Assembly (NCBI GenBank): GCA_031552315.1
Contig: JAVBMP010000127.1
Coordinates: 1 to 10,954, forward strand
Reading direction: 5' to 3'
Origin: JAVBMP01 sp031552315
GTDB taxonomy: Bacteria > Desulfobacterota > Desulfovibrionia > Desulfovibrionales > Desulfovibrionaceae
Length of the DNA: 10,954 nucleotides
Shown: in pieces, positions 6,254 through 10,954 of the stretch
Position numbering within the stretch: position 1 is the first letter of the stretch
How the letters are laid out: every line of letters begins with the position of its first letter
Translations under genes and position numbers: made by a program
The notes under the pieces: generated by a model
What the model was told of the DNA's origin: nothing
Seen by the model: the letters and a program-made list of their open reading frames with translations, nothing else
Databases searched by the model: none

Positions 6254-7663
6254 CTATTCCGGCAATCCCAGGCGTTTGGCTATGGTTTTGGCGGCCTTGC
6301 GGCCCGCGCCCATGGCCTTGATTACCGTGGCCGCGCCGGTGACTATGTCGCCGCCGGCGAATACGTTGGGTATGCCGGTTTCGCCTTCTTCATTCACTTC
6401 TATATAGCCGCGTTTGGAAAGCGGCAGATTGGGCGTTTCTTCCAGCAGCACACGGTTGGCCTGTGTGCCAAGGGCTATTATGGCAAGGTCTGTGGGCAGT
6501 TCACGGGTTTGTCCGGGAATTTCCACCGGGCTGCGGCGGCCGGAGGCATCCGGTTCACCCAGCTTCATATCTTGCAGCACCACTCCGGCCAGGCTGCCGT
6601 TTTCATCCACCTTGAAGGTGACTGGGGCGGCCAGAAGCTCAAGAATTACGCCTTCTTCCTCGGCGTGTTCCAGTTCTTCGTGACGGGCGGGCATTTCATC
6701 GCGGGTACGGCGGTAGACAATGCGCACGCTTTCCGCGCCAAGGCGCAGGGCCGCGCGGGCGGCATCCATTGCCACGTTGCCGCCGCCGTAAACGGTGACG
6801 TTTTTACCACGGGTCAACGGGGTGTCGTAGTTGGGGAAGTCATAGGCGCGGCCAAGGTTTACGCGAGTAAGGTATTCATTGGCGGACATTACGCCGGGGG
6901 CGTTTTCTCCCGGTATGCCGAAGAACTTGGGCAGCCCGGCCCCCACGCCTACAAACACGGCTTTAAAACCCTGATCAAAAAGATCTTGCATTTTAAAGGT
7001 TTTGCCGCCAACCCAGTTGGTATGGAAGGTAACGCCCAGGTCTTTAAGGGCGGCTATTTCTTTTTGCACCACTTTGCCTTTGGGCAAACGAAATTCCGGT
7101 ATGCCGTAAACCAGCACCCCGCCCAGTTCGTGCAGGGCTTCAAACACCGTCACATGCGCCCCGCGCGCGGCCAGGTAACCGGCGGCGGTAAGAGAGGCCG
7201 GGCCAGCGCCTATGCAGGCCACTTTGATGGAAGGGTCGCTAAGCGCGCAGGCCGGTTCACCGGTAATCACTTCACAGGCTTCACCGGATATGAAGGCGTC
7301 GGCCACGTAGCGTTCAAGGCGGCCAATGGCTATGGGGTTGCCTTTTTTGTTCAGGATGCAGCTGCCTTCACACTGGTTTTCTTGCGGGCAAACGCGGCCG
7401 CACACGGCGGGCAGGCTGTTGGTGCCTTTTATTACGGCATAGGCCCCGGCTATGTCGTCTTGCGTTACCTTGCCGATAAATTCCTTTATGGGCACTTCAA
7501 CCGGGCAACCGCTGACGCAGAAGGGGTTTTTGCATTGCAGGCAACGGGAAGCTTCCGCCAGGGCGTCGGCCTTGCTGTAGCCAAGGGCCACTTCATTAAA
7601 ATTTTTGATGCGCTCTTTGGCCGGTTGGCAGGGCATTTCAACGCGCGTATTATTTTTGCTCAT
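6254..7663 (-). CDS. nfnB: NfnB/GltA-like large flavoprotein subunit (NADPH-dependent glutamate synthase small-chain family)
   Basis: This is the NADP(H)- and ferredoxin-binding FAD/Fe-S subunit of an electron-bifurcating transhydrogenase (NADH-dependent reduced ferredoxin:NADP+ oxidoreductase). The name follows from its partner gene; alone it would be called glutamate synthase small-chain-like. Of 469 residues, the N-terminal Fer4-type region carries Cys41, 44, 49, 53 and Cys88, 92, 98, 102, enough for two [4Fe-4S] clusters. GAGPAS (152-157) begins the FAD-binding fold and GGGNVA (293-298) the NADPH-binding fold. A C-terminal NVFAGGD motif closes the FAD site. The ATG at 7663 was chosen because CAGGTG lies just upstream and the family homology begins here. 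A longer frame up to 7780 only reads nfnA out of frame. It overlaps the nfnA end by 14 bp, so translation is probably coupled. No glutamate synthase large subunit lies nearby, which favours the Nfn role. Confidence 0.88.
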   Translation of the reverse strand: MSKNNTRVEMPCQPAKERIKNFNEVALGYSKADALAEASRCLQCKNPFCVSGCPVEVPIKEFIGKVTQDDIAGAYAVIKGTNSLPAVCGRVCPQENQCEGSCILNKKGNPIAIGRLERYVADAFISGEACEVITGEPACALSDPSIKVACIGAGPASLTAAGYLAARGAHVTVFEALHELGGVLVYGIPEFRLPKGKVVQKEIAALKDLGVTFHTNWVGGKTFKMQDLFDQGFKAVFVGVGAGLPKFFGIPGENAPGVMSANEYLTRVNLGRAYDFPNYDTPLTRGKNVTVYGGGNVAMDAARAALRLGAESVRIVYRRTRDEMPARHEELEHAEEEGVILELLAAPVTFKVDENGSLAGVVLQDMKLGEPDASGRRSPVEIPGQTRELPTDLAIIALGTQANRVLLEETPNLPLSKRGYIEVNEEGETGIPNVFAGGDIVTGAATVIKAMGAGRKAAKTIAKRLGLPE

Positions 7664-8498
7664 CTTTACACCTGCACTTGTATTCTTCATGTGAAAGTTT
7701 TTCCAGCGGCTTGAAGGCACCCAGGCGCTGACGCAGCTCGTTGAAGTCCACCAGGTGTCCGTCAAATTCCGGGCCGTCAACGCAAGTGAATTTTACTTCC
7801 CCGCCCACGCTTACGCGGCAGGCCCCACACATGCCTATGCCGTCCACCATAATGGAGTTAAGGCTTACAGTGGTGTGCACGCCAAAGGGCTTGGTGGCGT
7901 TGGCAACGGCCTGCATCATGGGTACGGGGCCAATGCCTACCACTTCTTTCACGCTTTTGTCTTTTTCCAGCCGGTCAACAAGCAGGTCTGTAACCAGGCC
8001 CTTGTGCCCAAAGCTGCCGTCATCTGTGGATACCAAGACTTCATCGCAGAAGGCGGAAAGTTCATCATAAAAAAGCAACAGGTCTTTGTTGCGCGCGCCA
8101 ATAATGGCCACAACGTAGTTGCCCGCCTTGTGGTGCCCTTTGGCAATGTGGTGCATGGCCGCAATGCCGGTGCCGCCGCCCACGCAAATGACCGTGCCCA
8201 TTTTTTCAATGTGCGTTGCCTTGCCCAGCGGGCCGCAAAGGTCGGCTATATAGTCGCCTTCTTGCAGGGCGTCCAGCATGGCGGTGCTTTTGCCCATAAT
8301 CAGATAGACAATGGTTACTGTGCCGGCTTCAGGGTCTGTATCCGCCACAGTCAGGGGAAAACGTTCTCCGGTTTCATTAACCCGCAAAATGACAAAGTTG
8401 CCTGGTTTGGCGGTTTTGGCAATTTGCGGGGCATCCAGCACCAGACGGGTGGTCTGGTTTGGGATAAGAGCGGTCTTCTGCACGATTTTAGTCGGCAT
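7650..8498 (-). CDS. nfnA: NfnA, FAD/NAD and [2Fe-2S] small subunit (sulfide/dihydroorotate dehydrogenase electron-transfer-like)
   Basis: This is the NAD(H)-binding subunit predicted to pair with NfnB; the complex would couple NADH and reduced-ferredoxin oxidation to NADP+ reduction in the cytoplasm. The 282 residues show the ferredoxin-reductase layout. A beta-barrel FAD domain comes first, with RFPLTVAD at 46-53. A Rossmann NAD domain follows, with VGGGTG near 106-111 and GIGPVPMMQ near 188-196. Last is a [2Fe-2S] segment with Cys224, Cys227 and Cys239. A fourth Cys is absent at the usual place; Asp219 lies just before, which fits the Asp-plus-three-Cys coordination I recall for NfnA proteins. 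The ATG at 8498 was chosen because AGGAGG (8506-8511) is 7 nt away. A TTG two codons upstream would be only 1 nt from it. Related proteins are often annotated as sulfide dehydrogenase or PyrK-like; no pyrD lies beside it. Confidence 0.88.
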   Translation of the reverse strand: MPTKIVQKTALIPNQTTRLVLDAPQIAKTAKPGNFVILRVNETGERFPLTVADTDPEAGTVTIVYLIMGKSTAMLDALQEGDYIADLCGPLGKATHIEKMGTVICVGGGTGIAAMHHIAKGHHKAGNYVVAIIGARNKDLLLFYDELSAFCDEVLVSTDDGSFGHKGLVTDLLVDRLEKDKSVKEVVGIGPVPMMQAVANATKPFGVHTTVSLNSIMVDGIGMCGACRVSVGGEVKFTCVDGPEFDGHLVDFNELRQRLGAFKPLEKLSHEEYKCRCKDEQK

Positions 8499-8505
8499 TC
8501 TCAAT

Positions 8506-8511
8506 CCTCCT
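8506..8511 (-). promoter_or_regulatory. Consensus ribosome binding site of nfnA
   Basis: Read on the minus strand this is AGGAGG, 7 nt before the ATG at 8498. It decides the start against the upstream TTG at 8504 and suggests efficient translation of nfnA independently of mobB. Confidence 0.85.
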
Positions 8512-8532
8512 GCCGTTTTTCAGCCGCTGCCA

Positions 8533-8551
8533 CCCCGCCGGAATAGCGGGG
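8533..8551 (-). other. Small hairpin in the mobB-nfnA spacer
   Basis: CCCCGC (8533-8538) pairs with GCGGGG (8546-8551) around a 7-nt loop, in the 60-bp spacer between the mobB stop and the nfnA start. No T-run follows on the minus strand, so it is not a terminator. It could act as a processing or stability element between cistrons. It may also be chance in GC-rich DNA. Confidence 0.35.
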
Positions 8552-8558
8552 ACAACAT

Positions 8559-9251
8559 TCAGCTTTTAAGGTTTATGGTTACGTCCTGTCCGGCGGCATA
8601 AAGCTTGTTGGTAAGCAGAATGCTCTGGATAGTGTTGGATACTATGGATGCGGCGAACGGATCCAGCTTTACGGGCTGCCCGTCCACAAGAATTTCCATT
8701 TCCAGCCGGGCGCATTCCCCGCAGGCAAGGCCGGGCAAAAGTGAGCTTTTTTCAATAATCATGGCGGCCAGGGCGCCCGCGCTTTCCGGCGTGGCGTCCG
8801 CAAAGTGCTTCGGCAGGGAGGCGGCAAGGCCAATCGGCCTGGGGCCAACTGTGGCCATAACCTGAAGCGCGGCCCGTTCTTCCGGCAGCAGCTCGGCCCC
8901 GGCCAGAAGTTCCGCCGCGTCGCCTTCATCTTTCAGGCAAATGATTTGCGGGGTGGGGGTTTGGATTTTGGAGCTTTCAACAAGGATGACGTCTTTTTTC
9001 ATCAAGCTTGCCAGCTCATTGAAGGCAAGGGGCGGCGACCAGAAAAGCACGCTTTCTTCCGGGCCGCAGCCCGCCACGGTGCGCCCTTCACGCATAAGCC
9101 AGAAGGCGTCTGTGTTTTGGCGGCCAATATCGTGCCCGGAAAATTTGATAATGCCTACAGATTTGCCCCGGGCTTCCAGGGCGGAGGCCAAAAGGCCAAG
9201 TAATGCGGTTTTACCGGATTTTTTAGCTCCGGTTACAGCAACTGCGAACAT
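8559..9251 (-). CDS. mobB: MobB-like P-loop GTPase (molybdopterin-guanine dinucleotide biosynthesis B family)
   Basis: MobB proteins bind GTP and assist attachment of GMP to molybdopterin, helping molybdenum or tungsten enzymes mature in the cytoplasm. Of 230 residues, the N-terminus shows a P-loop at 8-15 (GAKKSGKT) after a hydrophobic strand. A family-like segment follows: KSVGIIKFSGHD, then DTDAFW-like NTDAFWLMREG and the DVILVESSK strand. The C-terminal third goes beyond a minimal MobB. It holds a CxxC (Cys177, Cys180) and a segment ending in ILLTNKLYAAGQDVTINLK whose role I do not recognise. The ATG at 9251 is chosen because GGGAG lies 7 nt upstream and the P-loop strand begins immediately after. 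An extension to 9323 has no such support. It is the first gene of a run with nfnA and nfnB. The P-loop assignment is sure; molybdopterin specificity is likely rather than proven. Confidence 0.75.
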   Translation of the reverse strand: MFAVAVTGAKKSGKTALLGLLASALEARGKSVGIIKFSGHDIGRQNTDAFWLMREGRTVAGCGPEESVLFWSPPLAFNELASLMKKDVILVESSKIQTPTPQIICLKDEGDAAELLAGAELLPEERAALQVMATVGPRPIGLAASLPKHFADATPESAGALAAMIIEKSSLLPGLACGECARLEMEILVDGQPVKLDPFAASIVSNTIQSILLTNKLYAAGQDVTINLKS

Positions 9252-9260
9252 ACAATGACT

Positions 9261-9273
9261 CCCGCCGTGCGGG
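9261..9273 (-). promoter_or_regulatory. Hairpin overlapping the mobB ribosome binding site
   Basis: CCCGC / GCGGG form a 5-bp stem with a 3-nt loop, and the 3' arm on the minus strand shares its GGG with the GGGAG Shine-Dalgarno (9259-9263). In the transcript the site could be partly masked. It is short, so the effect may be small. Confidence 0.4.
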
Positions 9274-9338
9274 CCAAATATCGGTTGCGGCAAGGGGACA
9301 GCCGCATTTTGGAGGCCCGGCATCCGGTCTGTTCATAA

Positions 9339-9367
9339 AGTTTATATGCTTTTCCCCGTAATGTCTA
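9339..9367 (-). promoter_or_regulatory. Candidate promoter for the mobB-nfnA-nfnB cluster
   Basis: On the minus strand TAGACA (9367-9362) is followed by TAAACT (9344-9339) at 17 bp, or by the better hexamer TATAAA (9346-9341) at 15 bp. The region is AT-rich compared with its surroundings. It lies between the groEL terminator and mobB, where a promoter is expected. Neither pairing is close to consensus in both boxes. Confidence 0.3.
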
Positions 9368-9369
9368 CC

Positions 9370-9387
9370 TTGTGCCAATAATAACAA
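9370..9387 (-). promoter_or_regulatory. Rex-like inverted repeat upstream of mobB-nfnA-nfnB
   Basis: On the minus strand the 18-bp TTGTTATTATTGGCACAA matches 10 of the 14 defined positions of the Rex operator TTGTGAA-N4-TTCACAA, including both outer TTGT/ACAA ends. Rex is an NADH/NAD+-sensing repressor. The site lies just upstream of the candidate -35 box and overlaps a TATTAT that could itself be a -10. This is suggestive only, as the inner positions do not match. Confidence 0.3.
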
Positions 9388-9429
9388 TGCATTTAATTAA
9401 AAAACATTCGCCAAGTAAATCGAAGAAAT

Positions 9430-9472
9430 AAACGCGCCCCCCGCTCCGGCATCCGGAACAGGGGGCGCGTTT
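9430..9472 (-). terminator. Strong intrinsic terminator of groEL
   Basis: AAACGCGCCCCC (9430-9441) and GGGGGCGCGTTT (9461-9472) form a perfect 12-bp GC-rich stem. The 19-nt loop holds an inner TCCGG-CAT-CCGGA hairpin. On the minus strand the stem ends in TTTATTTCTT. It begins about 34 nt after the groEL stop. On the plus strand TTTT also follows (9470-9473), so some activity in both directions is possible. Confidence 0.85.
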
Positions 9473-9505
9473 TAATCAAACTTGTGGTTGGTTGTGGGCA
9501 AGATC

Positions 9506-10954
9506 CTAGTACATGCCGCCCATACCGCCCATGCCACCCATACCGCCCATGCCGCCCATGCCCATATCAGCGGGGGCGCTCTTCGGCTCCGGCTTTTCGG
9601 CAATGGCGCATTCGGTGGTAAGCAGCAGGGAAGCCACGGAGGCGGCGTTCTGAATGGCTATGCGGGTAACCTTTTTCGGGTCTATCACGCCGGCCTTGAT
9701 CAGGTCTTCATATTCGCCGCTGGCGGCGTTGAAGCCGAAACCGTCTTTACCGTCACGCACTTTTTCAACGATTACGGAACCTTCATGACCGGCGTTCAGG
9801 GCTATCTGACGCAGGGGTTCTTCAATGGCGCGGCGCACCACGGCAATGCCGGCGGCTTCGTCATCGTCAACGGGCTTGATGCTGTCCAAAGACTTGGCAA
9901 CGCGGATGTAAGCGGTGCCGCCGCCAGGCACGATGCCTTCTTCAACAGCGGCGCGGGTGGCGTTAAGGGCATCTTCCACGCGGTCTTTCTTTTCTTTCAT
10001 TTCAATTTCAGTAGCGGCGCCAACGTGAATAACGGCCACGCCGCCGGCGATTTTCGCCAGGCGTTCCTGAAGCTTTTCACGGTCATAGTCGGAAGAGGAT
10101 TCATCAATCTGGGCGCGGATCTGCTTTACGCGGGCCTTTATTTCATCGGCCTTGCCGGCGCCGTCAACGATGGTGGTGTTATCTTTGTCAATAACAATGC
10201 GCTTGGCGGTGCCAAGGTCGGCCACGCTAAGGTTTTCCAGCTTGATGCCCATGTCTTCAGAAACAACGGTGCCGCCGGTAAGCACGGCGATATCTTTAAG
10301 CATTTCCTTGCGGCGGTCGCCAAAGCCGGGGGCCTTCACGGCCACGGCCTGCAGGGTGCCGCGCAGCTTGTTCACAACCAGGGTAGCCAGGGCTTCACCG
10401 TCAACATCTTCCGCAATGATAAGAAGCTGGCGGTTCATTTTGGCAACCTGTTCCAGCACGGGCAGCATTTCCTTCATGGTGGAAATTTTCTTTTCGCTGA
10501 TCAGGATAAGGGCGTCATCCAGCGAGCAGGTCATCTTTTCCGGGTTGGTCACAAAGTAGGGGGAAAGGTAGCCGCGGTCAAACTGCATGCCTTCAACAAC
10601 TTCCAGAGTAGTTTCCAGGCCTTTGGCTTCTTCAACGGTGATAACGCCTTCTTTGCCCACTTTGTTCATGGCTTCGGCGATGATGTTGCCGATGGTGCTG
10701 TCAGAGTTGGCGGAAATGGTGCCAACCTGGGCAATTTCTTTTTGGTCGCGGGTGGGTTTGGCAAGGGCGGCCAGTTCGGCCACAATTTTTTCCACAGCCT
10801 TGTCAATGCCGCGTTTGATGCTCATGGGGTTGCGGCCGGCGGCCACAAGCTTTACGCCTTCACGGTAAATGCCCTGGGCCAGCACGGTGGCGGTGGTGGT
10901 GCCGTCGCCGGCGATGTCGCTGGTTTTGGAAGCGACTTCACGCACCATTTGGGC
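9506..10954 (-). CDS. groEL: Chaperonin GroEL (HSP60), 5' end outside the window
   Basis: GroEL is the ATP-driven 14-mer folding chamber that works with GroES in the cytoplasm. The window holds 482 residues. It begins at A-Q-M-V-R-E-V-A-S-K, which aligns near residue 71 of E. coli GroEL, so about 70 N-terminal residues lie beyond the right edge. The ATP-binding loop GDGTTT is present at fragment residues 16-21. The segment around the E. coli Asp398 hydrolysis residue is also present (RVEDALNATRAAVEEGIVPGGG-like, here split by Thr/Ala changes). The C-terminus is the typical Gly-Gly-Met repeat, ending in M-Y. Any groES would lie upstream, outside the window. No frameshift or missing motif is seen. 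The ATG at 10948 is internal, not the start. Confidence 0.97.
   Translation of the reverse strand, partial: AQMVREVASKTSDIAGDGTTTATVLAQGIYREGVKLVAAGRNPMSIKRGIDKAVEKIVAELAALAKPTRDQKEIAQVGTISANSDSTIGNIIAEAMNKVGKEGVITVEEAKGLETTLEVVEGMQFDRGYLSPYFVTNPEKMTCSLDDALILISEKKISTMKEMLPVLEQVAKMNRQLLIIAEDVDGEALATLVVNKLRGTLQAVAVKAPGFGDRRKEMLKDIAVLTGGTVVSEDMGIKLENLSVADLGTAKRIVIDKDNTTIVDGAGKADEIKARVKQIRAQIDESSSDYDREKLQERLAKIAGGVAVIHVGAATEIEMKEKKDRVEDALNATRAAVEEGIVPGGGTAYIRVAKSLDSIKPVDDDEAAGIAVVRRAIEEPLRQIALNAGHEGSVIVEKVRDGKDGFGFNAASGEYEDLIKAGVIDPKKVTRIAIQNAASVASLLLTTECAIAEKPEPKSAPADMGMGGMGGMGGMGGMGGMY
9512..9556 (-). repeat. 9-bp tandem repeats encoding the GroEL Gly-Gly-Met tail
   Basis: Five consecutive 9-bp units (plus-strand form CATGCCGCC with A/G variation) encode the GGM repeats of the GroEL C-terminus. 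This tail lies inside the folding chamber and is a normal family feature. Confidence 0.9.

Noticed and set aside
6251..7714. A 487-codon open frame on the plus strand opposite nfnB, and another at 7755-8546 opposite nfnA
   Set aside because: The translations have no recognisable domain and mirror the codon pattern of nfnA and nfnB, which carry all expected motifs. Long antisense frames are common in GC-rich genes.
7664..7780. Upstream extension of nfnB to a start at 7780
   Set aside because: The added residues are nfnA read out of frame. The ATG at 7663 has a ribosome binding site and begins the family homology.
9252..9323. Upstream extension of mobB to a start at 9323
   Set aside because: It lacks a supported ribosome binding site, whereas ATG 9251 has GGGAG at 7 nt and leads straight into the P-loop strand.
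9362..9378. Sigma54-type promoter suggested by TTGGCAC on the minus strand
   Set aside because: TGGCAC is followed five bases later by AGAC rather than the required TTGC-like -12 element.

Overview
The window looks like an ordinary stretch of core chromosome from a GC-rich anaerobic deltaproteobacterium, most likely Desulfovibrionaceae (Desulfovibrio-like). This is inferred from three things: the Rne/Rng ribonuclease with a long disordered N-terminal extension, the adjacent nfnA-nfnB flavoprotein pair, and the MobB-like GTPase. No database search was possible. I see no insertion sequence, phage gene, CRISPR array, tRNA or rRNA, and no clearly new multi-gene system.

Left half, plus strand. 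The window opens inside a Lys/Ala/Pro-rich reading frame that ends at an ochre stop (360-362). The same frame resumes directly after it and runs to 2834 as an RNase E/G-family endoribonuclease whose catalytic core starts near nt 1392. A 123-bp spacer leads to a class A penicillin-binding protein (2958-5429) for peptidoglycan polymerisation and cross-linking. A 90-bp spacer with a possible terminator then leads to ssb (5520-6053).

Middle. Between convergent ssb and nfnB lie about 200 bp (6054-6253) packed with four successive perfect inverted repeats. One of them is a 48-bp perfect palindrome with T-runs on both sides, very probably a bidirectional terminator. The others look like dispersed GC-rich intergenic palindromes.

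Right half, minus strand. Read in transcription order, groEL (5' end cut off by the window edge) ends in a strong GC-rich hairpin terminator. About 180 bp of leader follows, holding a candidate promoter and a weak Rex-like operator. Then come mobB (9251-8559), nfnA (8498-7650) and nfnB (7663-6254) in one tight cluster. NfnA and NfnB would form the electron-bifurcating NADH-dependent reduced ferredoxin:NADP+ oxidoreductase. MobB would supply GTP-dependent help in molybdopterin (or tungstopterin) cofactor maturation, for example for formate dehydrogenases.

The items most worth checking are the in-frame stop in the ribonuclease extension, the palindrome cluster at 6082-6224, and the possible redox control and shared transcription of mobB-nfnA-nfnB.
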